This document shows, in pieces, positions 54,528 to 64,000 of a stretch of 64,000 bases of DNA. The stretch covers positions 40,925,631-40,989,630 of the forward strand of contig CM055102.1 of NCBI GenBank assembly GCA_029204225.1. The letters run 5' to 3'. The notes under the pieces are model-generated. The model made no database searches, was not told the DNA's origin, and worked only from the letters and a program-made list of their open reading frames with translations. Both the position numbers and the translations under genes were made by a program. The number at the start of each line of letters is the position of its first letter. Positions within the stretch are counted from its first letter, which is position 1. Source of the DNA: Diphasiastrum complanatum. Lineage: Eukaryota > Streptophyta > Lycopodiopsida > Lycopodiales > Lycopodiaceae.

Positions 54528-57500
54528 CTTTGTGATATGCAAGGAGTCTTGTGCGAAACAAAAATGGAAAAAATCAACTAAGTTGTTGAACGCACGTGGA
54601 TAAACATAGGCTTTTCTATTGTGTATAAATCTAAAATATGCCAAATCTCAATCCCAACAACCAAGTTTGATTTTGGATTGTTAGACATGGTAAGAGAATG
54701 TATTCTCCCATATCTAGTTAGGAATTCACCTTTAAAATTTACCAACACTTTTCAAGTTGCAAGTACCAAAAATTTATAGTGGTCATATCTAGTTTGAACC
54801 TACTTTTGAAAAGATCTTCCTCATTTGGACTTATATCATGGTGTGCATATTTGTGAGATCAATCTTCTTAAATGACTTCAAATAGTTTAACTCAATGGAT
54901 CCATCAAATCATTTCAAGGTAACCCATGCTTTTTTTAATATTAAATTTGTCTATCTAAATCAATACTAAGACATAAACCCTCATAACTTTTGTCAATTAC
55001 AATCAAAAGTTCAACCATGAGAATTTTCTAGGTTGCATGACCAACTCTAGATCATATTGAAGTTCATTCTCTTCACTTTGGCTCATGAATACTTGAATAC
55101 ATAGGCCTTAATAGGAGGTAGCTCAATCTAATAAAGACCACAATCAAGGAGTGAGATCATACAATAACAACTCCAAAAACATATGATACTATTAATCTAT
55201 AGTTCTACAGATGTTTCTTGTAGTCCATTCTCAATGAGCAAATCGACAAGAGTGTAAAAAGTCCTCATGGCATGCATCAACATATAGAATTTAACTTTGC
55301 CATTCAACAAAATGTACTAAAAAAAATTGACGTTAATCACCTCCGCAAATACAATAGATGGCAGATTTAGGCCCTCTAACAAATCTACAAATGATTATGT
55401 GAGTGTAGAAAAGTCACAACTCTTTGCCACATCAAATTATTTCTATGTATTATGTCAACCAAATCTAACTCGTAATGCACAAATTTTAACTTTATTTGAA
55501 ACCAAAATTTATTAAGTGACTGCCATGACAATCCTCACAGATGCTAGTTTCACCAATTGATTATGATTACTTGAGGATTATGCCCATCTTCTAAATTTAC
55601 AAAATTCTAATGAGGTAAACCATTATCAAAAATCACATTGATCAATCTCCAATAAAACCATTCACCCATTTGTTTCAAAACTACCTTCACACTCAAGTAC
55701 CGCAATTTAAAATCAAAGCCTACAAGATATATAGATACCTGCAAGTAATGTATATACAATCTTAATAAAATGCAATTTTTGAAGTTGGCTTAGGAAGTTT
55801 GCTAGAAGTACATTAAAATCTAATCGATATTCTCTTCACAGTTTTCAATGAAAATATATTACCACTACAGGCAATCAACTTCGGTGGTGTCTTGATTTTG
55901 ACATAGTGTCCATCTCCCTAGCATTTCATTAGACCTTGGGCATCTTCCAAACCATGATGAATGGTGTGTCATGATCGAAGGAGTTGGTGGTGATCCCACG
56001 AGTTGATAATATCAAAAAGCATTATCCCTTGGGCCATTGATTATGTAAGATGCTCTTGGTCATCCTTTGTGGGAGATTGATTGATTGTGTCCATTATACT
56101 CGCTTATGCTTCATCAATATATTATCCATAGATTGAGGCTATAATAGAGAGCATCAAGATTACGACCAATGAGAGACACCATTGAGAAAAAACAAATACT
56201 TAAAAGTTTTGAGAACATTAGGATTAGAGACTGCCAGGGATGTAGCTACAAAGGTAGATGAGGATTCCCCATACGCAATCTCCACTATCCAGCCATGTAA
56301 TATTTGAATTGTCACATTAAATGTCTATAATCACAAAAAGCTGCATATCATCACAAACTTGATAAAAAAATATTTGCAATAATACACAACTGAATATCTA
56401 TTCATTATTGCAACTCCCTTACATTGGTTTAGTGCTTTACCTTTCTCTCCCATTGTTCAGTACGGTACCAAAACAGATTCACACGAACACCATTTTTAAC
56501 ACATTTGGAACATGTCAAAAAAGGGCAAACAATTTGTTATAACCGAATTTTTTCAAGTTGAATAAGTTCAAACAATAGCATTTTGTGCTCAGTAGTGCCA
56601 TAAAGTTCCTACCAAAAGGTACCGAGGTATATGTGCTCTCTACAGCCATTTGATGATTATCAACAAATTTGTATGGAGAAAAATAGAGATTGTTTGAAAT
56701 GAAACCTTAAATGAGGCAAGTGCATTAAAAAGCTTAATATGTAAAATGGCGAGATGTTGTTTTGCAATGGAGTCTCAAATCATTAAAGACTTGGGACATA
56801 TAGTAAAATCAGCAATGAGATAGTCTTACAGCTGTTTGGTTGCATCCCCTTGCAACAGCTTCAACACAAAAAGCTTGATAATAGCTTACAATAGGACCGA
56901 GGTTATCTTTGATTCAAGAACAACTAAAATCTCGAAAAGTGCAGGCCTACTAGTGATCAGTGACATCTCTATATCTTATTATCAAATTGTCACTAACTTG
57001 CAACAATTCTCAAATTGATGAAAGTTTCTTTGAAAAAGTATTTTGCAACAACTAGATTTATAGAAAGGTTAATAGAGTACGTGCTCCAATCTCCAGGAAA
57101 AAAACAATGTTTTGAAACCCTAACAGTACAATGTGAACTTAAGTTTTCTGATAACAAAGTCAAAATGCACAAAAGAATTTCTTTGTTCTTGAATGAAGTT
57201 ATTGACTGTCAGGCTGAATGATAAATTACCTCATATTTTGACTCTAAAGAATTGCATCACAAAGGTTTAGAATATGTAGCCTGCGCACCAGTAACACTAG
57301 CCTACATAAGTCTGTATACATGCCATGTATATGCACACATGTATGTACGTGTAAACAACAGAGATTACAACCTTGGTCCTTCACAGAGTCCACACACAAA
57401 ATTCAGGGAAACGTAATTTCAGCATGCATGATGTGGACTATAATCCTCAACACTCATGAGCAAGTGAAGAATAACAGAGCAATAATGATACATCTCAGTT

Positions 57501-58273
57501 CCATTTGTATGCAATTACAAATAGCAAACTTATGAAATAAGTCCATCTTCAAAGTGGTAATTAGCCTTGATGAGAGAAACCCTGGGGAAGTGCCATTTTC
57601 AGAACTATTGCATAGTGGGGAAAAGGGGAGTTAATGGAATATAAAGGACAGATATCACCGAAATGTACGGTAGCTACAAGCATTATTATGTCAACTAAGC
57701 CTAAGACATTGACAGAAAACCCATGAATTTCAAAATATTTTTTTTAATACATACCAGATTGCAGTCACCAATATCATCAACAGTCATTCAAACTTTGGAA
57801 ACTTTGGATACAGATTTGCAGCTGCCAAGTACATTAGCTGCTCAATCGCTTCCCATACGATGCAAACATATTTGTAACTTCAATGTCATGAGCTTTGGAG
57901 TTATCATCAGTATTTGTAACAGCGAACAAGATATCGCGATCATAGCAAAGAAATCTAGCATAATAGATCAGCCATAACATATTGACCCTCTAGATGAATG
58001 CCAAAATGGTCAATGCAATTATGATGCAATATAGCATGAGCAGACCACCAATTGCTTGAAACTTGACAGTGACTTACAAGGCTGCAGCAAAAGCTTCTTT
58101 GACAAGCACAAACCACCGACATTAGCATCAACCTAGCCTAGAGCAAACAATAAATCTCTGAGAAGTGGAGGTTTGCACTGAGCAAAGATCTCAGAAATTA
58201 AAGCACAATCTTGATCCTTTCCATCCACTGAGCAGTGATACTTGCCTATCAAAGGATCAAAAAAAGACTTCAG
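54528..58273. other. AT-rich intergenic DNA
   Basis: No gene, LTR boundary or RNA gene was recognised. Open frames are short and show no family features. Confidence 0.5.
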
Positions 58274-61120
58274 TCATAGATTTTTCCAGCTCCCAGTGGT
58301 GCTACCAAAAGTGTCCGTTTCACCATCATTGCTTCCAAAAGATTCCGTAATATTACCATCAGCATTCAAGGTACTTTCATTGTTTTCCTTTATAACAAAA
58401 CCGAACTCATCCCGCTTCACATTTCCACCTCCCAACCCTCCCAGTCCACCTCCAAATCCACCTCCAAATCCACCTCCCAGTCCGCCACCTGGTCCGCCTC
58501 CCAATCCACGACCAAATCCAGGTTTTTGGACGGCATAATCAACACGAATAGTTCTCCCTGCCACATTCTGCATTTGCAATTGAGGCTTCATTCAGTTGAG
58601 GATGGTGTCCACTGATGAATGACACGAGCACTTACTTGAATGTCGGGGGTAGAAATGTTACACCAGAGACTATAAGATTTCCTTTTTTCCTTTAACCAAA
58701 TGCCCTCTTATATTCTTTGGTAACCAACTACATTTCTTCATTGAAAGCATTAAGAAGATCCCGCTGCTAAAATGGTAGACACTCAAGTTTAAGGGCAAAA
58801 AATGCTGGCCGGTTCAACACATTAATCACTTATCATCTACAACTTAAGCAAGAACTGGTTGTACTCACAGAAACTTTTGTGCAATACCGCTTGCAAACCT
58901 TACTCCTTAGCCTTACTAAAGTTTCTGCTTGTGGACATGCATATGTAAAAGCATAATGGGCAAATCACTAATTAAAATCAGCCCAATTATGAGAAATAAG
59001 TACCTAATGGTTATTCGAATTACAAGATGGCAACAGTAAAATACTAAGTGAGTACCATACTCAATATATCTACAAATACTGACCAATCTCTCAACATAAA
59101 AGTTTCTATGGCATGCCCAAGCAGGCTCTAAATGGAATGAAAGAAAAAAGGTTAACAAAAAGTTGGTTCAGAAAAAAAGTGCACTGTGCAGGAATCACAT
59201 TATGCATGTAGCAATACAGACTTGAGATGAACATGACACTAAGTAGAAAAAAAAAGATTCCATTTTCACAATATCCACAGATTATACTGGTAGGTACAGA
59301 AATTTTATACCCGTCCATCCATTGCTTGCAACGCAGACTCGGCATCTTCATTATTTGTAAAACTTACAAAGCCAAAACCTCTGGATCTCCCAGTGTCACG
59401 GTCTGTTATTATCCTGACTGCACCACGAAACACTTTTCATCTTGAGGATAGCTAATTATTGCATTCGAATTATGATAAATTATAAAAAGTATTGATTTTT
59501 TACAATGCGTACACAAGGATTTACTAAAGTGAAGTTCTCCACTTAACTCATGGCATCAGGGCAGACACACCACCAGATGAAAGAGCAAACAAAAACATAC
59601 TCATGTAAAGAAATGTGCCACTTGGTGTAGAGAGAAAGGTAGAGAACAGCAGCAATGCATAGATGCTTGATCTCAACTAATGCTTAAGAGGGAAGAGGGC
59701 CCAATCTAAGGCCCTCCTGCCAATCAGCCAACAGACCAAGACAATTATTGGCTTCAAACAGCATAAGGGCCACAGACTGAAACCGAGTCCAAGGTTGCTA
59801 CATGAACTCTCTGAGATTTGCACCATTCGGTAAATTGGAGTCCTCTTCCACTGAGAGGTTCACCCAGTTGGACAAAACTTCCCAAATGTAAGGTTGATCA
59901 AAACAATGCCCCAGCATTGCATCGCACTGGAACAGATGGTCCAAGAAAACAAGTACTTGGGCTCCTTAAATGATTGATATAATCATTTATCATGGGCCTT
60001 GACATCACAATTAATCTACGAAAGTACATCAAGTAACTCAATACGATGAATGTAGATTGAATCTTCACTCGTATTTGCAACAAGAAATGAATGCTCACCA
60101 TCAATTACTTCACCATAAGACGAAAATGCCTCCCTCAGAGTATTTTCATCAGCACCCCAGGACAGACCTGAAACATTCCAAATTAGGCTTGAAATTTAAA
60201 TGAGAATCCTTCCAAATTATCCTTGTTATATAACGTCGCTGTGATAACAAATCAAACAAACTTATTATGACTACATGAATAAACAGGCTGGTACATGAAC
60301 ATAATTTCCTTATGTTCATGCTCAATGCCCCTCATGATTTAACATTTAGCCAAAAACTAAATAGAATTTTGACTCTTGAAAAATTAGCATTTGCAAAAGT
60401 TTGATAGCTATTTCAATATCCATGAAACAGAGAAACCATACCATATTCGAGTTATATCAACTTCAAAATCTAGTTCACGTGATGTAGGGGAAAAAATGTC
60501 TCAAACCTACTAGCTCTGGTCCTCTATTGCGATACTTGAATATACGATCTGAAATCTAAGCTATGTAATACATATGGTAACCGTAAAAGAATTCTAGGTT
60601 ATGAACTGGAAAAAAAAATACCATGAACAACTTTATCAAAAAGTTTTTGATTCTATGTACCCGGATCTATGTGCAAGTAGAATGAAGCAAATGTATAAAT
60701 GATAAAAGATTTGCTGGAGTGATGTATTATGTACAAGTACAACTATAAATGACTAATTCATGTGGCGTGATATTTCTAACGACAATTAGCGAGGGTTTAC
60801 AATTATGAGTAGAAATATCTATCGAAGCATTCAGTGCAACGAAAGCAGGAACAACACAATATGCTCCATCTTCGATTACATATTCTTCCCTTTATCGACA
60901 TACTTTGCAGATTGCAAAACAAAATTGCTACAAAATATCGAGGGGAAAAAAGTTCATACAAACCTCCGACGAACAACTTGGAACTAGCCATGCCACGGCT
61001 CACAACGTACACAGCCGGCATCGACAATGCGCCTACCGCATCTGCTCCACGCAACCGAAGCGGATCGGACCTTCTGCCTGCCTGCCGCAAGGCACTGCCT
61101 AATCTCGACATGAACGCCAT
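58274..61120 (-). CDS. glycine-rich RNA-binding protein, mitochondrial type, four exons
   Basis: Plant mitochondrial GR-RBPs bind RNA through one RRM and act in organelle RNA processing and cold response (family knowledge). Exons on the minus strand are 61120-60964, 60167-60099, 59417-59311 and 58567-58274. All phases join exactly and code for about 208 residues. The start was chosen at [15 protein letters not shown] because it opens an Arg/Ser/Ala-rich, acid-free presequence typical of mitochondrial import, and family members start in the same way; an upstream Met at 61144 is less likely. RRM: KLFVGG spans the exon 1-2 junction (RNP2), followed by [38 protein letters not shown] (RNP1) and [10 protein letters not shown] Gly-rich run with GGGF/GGGL repeats follows (58530-58430). 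An unusual acidic/Ser-Asn tail of about 45 residues then ends the protein. Introns are 796, 681 and 743 bp. No damage was seen, so the gene is likely active. Confidence 0.93.
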
Positions 61121-62111
61121 AACACCAAATATCAAAAAACACAATAATCACGCCAAATCCCTATAAACAACCAGATCTAATCCACCAAACACATCAATCC
61201 TTCCAAAATTTCATCAACAAATGCTGAGCACAGAATCGAAGGCTAGCAAATTCCATGTAAAAGCTGGATCGGACGAAAACGAAATGCCAAAAAGAGGACA
61301 GAATTTATCGGATGGATCGTATCGTCATAGCTTCGAAAGCTTTCGAGAAAATCAAAAGCCCTAATAAGAATAGTCTTCGGAGACCTAATAGCCGTCGATT
61401 TTCTCGCCCTTACTCATCGTGACCGTTCAACTCCGCCAGCAATCCACGTCCGAGAAGGGTTTAAGAGTGACGGCTGAAGGGCAGGTCTGCCCTGGAATGA
61501 AGGTCGTGTGACGGGTTTAGTCTGTTTAAGCCTAAAGTTTTTACTTGGAGACCAAAAACAAAAGGTTTTTTTTGTTTGCGAGAAAATAATATACTGCGCT
61601 ATTTTGATGATATTCTATCTGCTATGCCGTTGTGGTGGTAAGCTGATATTGCGAGGATAAAAGATGAGATGTCACTCCTAGATGACTTTGAAAATTAAAT
61701 TAACTTTTTTTCAATTTTTTTATTCTTCTAAATTTGAATAATACTTAACAAGGGCTGACTATCCCTCAAGATAGTTAAGTTAAATTAAGTAAGAGCATTG
61801 TCTATAACTAGGCAAGAGACATCATTTTGTGAATCTTTTGGCTCATTTGCAAGTGAAAGCTTCTAGCTTTTTTGTAAACGTGAGCCATAGGGATCTCCAT
61901 TGCTAGGTCTCATGTGCCCTATCCACATAATCAATGCTCCAGTTCCATTGATTGTACTCCTTCTTTCATTGCTAATGCAATTCCATTGTAATCTCATTGT
62001 TTCTAACTTTCTATTGATATGCTATCATGAATGTCTTGTTCTCTTCTTGCTTCTAGCTTTACTTCCATTGTAATTGCTATTAGTTTGGGATTTGGCACAT
62101 AACATTTTAAA
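61121..62111. other. upstream region of the RNA-binding protein gene and AT-rich DNA
   Basis: The 300 bp upstream of the gene start (to about 61450) is the probable promoter and leader on the minus strand. AGCCCTAATAAG at about 61358 resembles a telo-box. Nothing was recognised beyond it. Confidence 0.35.
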
Positions 62112-62222
62112 TTTGGGTGTGCTACTCCCGGCGGTTGTGAGACAGTCGTTCATGCTTTACGAGCTATTTTGGATATTCATCTAGACTGGGTAGTATTGCA
62201 AGTTGATGTTGCTAACCCAGAC
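62112..62222 (+). pseudogene. fragment of a LINE-like reverse transcriptase
   Basis: The frame reads FGCATPGGCETVVHALRAIL then DIHLDWVVLQVDVAN, which resembles the region up to motif A of non-LTR RTs (the D of QVDVAN). The expected Phe-Asn after VAN is replaced, and the rest of the domain is missing. It directly precedes copia E. Confidence 0.45.
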
Positions 62223-62390
62223 TGTACCTGCAAGTACGCTACCGCAAAACAGAGTGATTGCAGCGAAGAAAGTGCTCAGAGCCTTTCAAATTGGTGGAAA
62301 AGCGGTGAGTGGCCTGGTAAGGGAAAAAGTGCAGGTCATTATTTTCAACTTCTGACATCACTGTTGGCCTCGACATATTGTTTTTAGCCT

Positions 62391-64000
62391 ATGGCAGAAG
62401 TTTCAAGTAGTTTTGCAAAGTCCATTTCGAGTGAAAGTAGCAAATTGGACGGAATTTCCAACTATGCAGTGTGAAAATCCAAAATGAAAAACATACTGAT
62501 GGAGAAAGACGTGCGGGAAGTCGTCACAGGTGATGAGAGAAGGCCGCCAAATGAAGCGGATATCAAAGTGTTTGACAAAAAGATGAGGAAAGTTTTGACC
62601 TTCATTAACTTGTCAGTGAAGGATCACATCATTACCCACATTTGTGATGCTGTTACACCCAGATAGGCATGGGATGTGCTTAAGGAGCAGTTCGAGATGT
62701 CAAATCCGTCAAGAATCATGTTTCTGAAGTCAAAGCTGAACAGTGTCCGAATGGAACAAGGAGAGCACATTCAGACGTACATGACCAGAATCAAGACAAT
62801 GAGGGATGAACTACATTCTATTGGTGAGCGCATACATGATGTGGAGCTGGTGCACAATGCATTGTGTGGAATTGCAGAACCCTATCAAATGTTTGTGAGC
62901 AGAATAGCATCAAGAGAAAGATTGCCAACCTTTGACGAGCTCACAAAAATCTTGATGTAGGAAGAGCAACGGCGAGAAATGGTGAAAGCTAGACGTCAAA
63001 ATATTGATGATCAGGCAGTTGCGACACGCCAAAAACAAGGCAAGAGCAAGAGCAAGAAGAAGTCTAAGCAGCAATTTGTCAAGTCTCAGGAGGATGAGGG
63101 ATTTTCTAGTAAGACCAAGAACAAAGACAAATGCTTCCATTGTGGTAAAAAGGGCCATCGGAAGAGTGAATCGCAAATTCCTGGCGGAACAAGGCAAGGG
63201 GAAACCAAAACAAGCAGGTAACCTTGTCGATGAGGGTGAGATTGAAGACTCTAACATCTTCATATCTGCATTGTCATCTAATCAAGATGATCAAGCGTGG
63301 TATATTGACTCGGGAGCCACAAGACACATGACAAGTTAGCATGAAAGTGTTGGATAATGAAACGTCCGTTTCACAAGCAAATGGCGAGGTGTGCAAGATC
63401 AAGGGGATAGGCACCGTTTCAATCCAACTACCTGATGGCAAAAGTAGAATGATGAGGGAGGTACTTTGCGCACCAGGTTTGAAGAGAAATCTACTTTCGG
63501 TTGGAGTCATTACTGATCAAAAGTTGAAAGTAGAATTCGCCCATGATCGTTGCTTTGTGAAGGATGTGAACCAAACCTAAGGAAGAGAGATGTAAACTTG
63601 ATGTAAAAGCTATCAAGTGTATATTCCTAGGATATGATGATCGTGTGAAGGGCTATAGATGTTTTGATCCAGTGGAAAACAAAGTCCATATAAGTCGTGA
63701 TGTTATCTTTGATGAATCCAAGATGTATGAAGACGAGGATGCTGAGAAGATAGAGACATCCAGTAGGAAAGATGGTATAGTGAGATACCACCTAATGATG
63801 ATCCATTCATTGACCTTCCAAGTGATGAAAAAGAGGATACATCTCTACTCAACCTCAGGAGATAGGTTGGAGAGGTAGGGACAAACCTTTTGGTGCAAGA
63901 AGGATTGAAGTTGCAGGTGACACACGCAAGGAGAAGGATGTACCATGGGATACATTTTCACCAGGAAGCCGATCACCTGACAGAAAGCTCCCTAAGTGGT
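62391..64000 (+). pseudogene. Ty1/copia E: gag and protease with integrase deleted, cut by the window edge
   Basis: Gag starts MAEVSSSFAKSISSESSKLD and continues KNILMEKDVREVVTGDE and AWDVLKEQFEMSN (UBN2-type). The zinc knuckle is CFHCGKKGHRKSE with the last Cys lost to a frame change. Protease follows with QAWYIDSGATRHMTS, then VCKIKGIGTVSIQLPDGKS and LLSVGVITDQKLKVEF. At about 63580 the frame jumps to KLDVKAIKCIFLGYDDRVKG, which normally lies after the integrase core, so pre-integrase and integrase (roughly 400 codons in the family) are deleted. Stops at 62474 (Trp expected), 62665 and 62958 (Gln expected) are all explained by C-to-T or G-to-A changes. RT lies beyond the right edge, if present. 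Confidence 0.88.

Overview
This is nuclear DNA of a vascular land plant with a large, retrotransposon-rich genome. Two ordinary plant genes lie on the minus strand: an ADP-ribosylation factor (ARF1 type) and a mitochondrial-type glycine-rich RNA-binding protein. Both have intact exons with exact splice phases. The ARF introns are about 0.6, 3.7, 3.4 and more than 4.6 kb, which points to a gymnosperm-like genome (conifer, Ginkgo, cycad or gnetophyte). A large-genome fern is not excluded. No prokaryotic, plastid or CRISPR features were seen.

Layout. 1-1978: C-terminal part of a hAT-family transposase gene (+), lying inside the last ARF intron. 4662-12834: ARF gene (-), with its last exon beyond the left edge. 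14.5-19.4 kb: a mosaic of oppositely oriented Ty1/copia fragments plus a Ty3 fragment. 20.2-20.5 kb: a degenerate tandem repeat. 21.3-23.6 kb: a copia gag fragment cut by a minus-strand element called S2 here. 24.3-37.5 kb: a decayed Ty3 element (-) with gag, PR, RT, RNase H, IN and about 3 kb of extra ORFs after integrase. Its RT is split by a complete 4.9-kb non-autonomous LTR element, S1 (29628-34547), flanked by a GAAGC target duplication. 38.7-39.3 and 49.65-50.27 kb: two copies of an unidentified repeat R with 22-bp near-palindromic units. 39.75-42.95 kb: a pseudogenised Penelope-like reverse transcriptase (-), with a perfect 12-bp hairpin at its stop codon followed by a 164-bp CT tract. 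43.6-49.64 kb: a gag-only LTR element, G, with a tRNA-Asp primer-binding site and a leader made of 151-bp tandem repeats. 50.28-54.5 kb: a 5'-truncated Ty1/copia (+). 58.27-61.12 kb: the RNA-binding protein gene. 62.1-64.0 kb: a LINE-like RT scrap and another copia (+) with its integrase deleted.

How the parts relate. S1 and S2 share the same purine tract, the same LTR start and a conserved ORF of unknown function, but neither has RT or integrase. G carries zinc knuckles like those of the 24-37 kb Ty3 element but has no pol. Both look like passenger elements that would need enzymes from autonomous relatives. The least familiar items are the Penelope-like RT locus, the S family with its private ORF, the 151-bp leader array of G and repeat R. 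All family assignments come from reading motifs; no database search was run.
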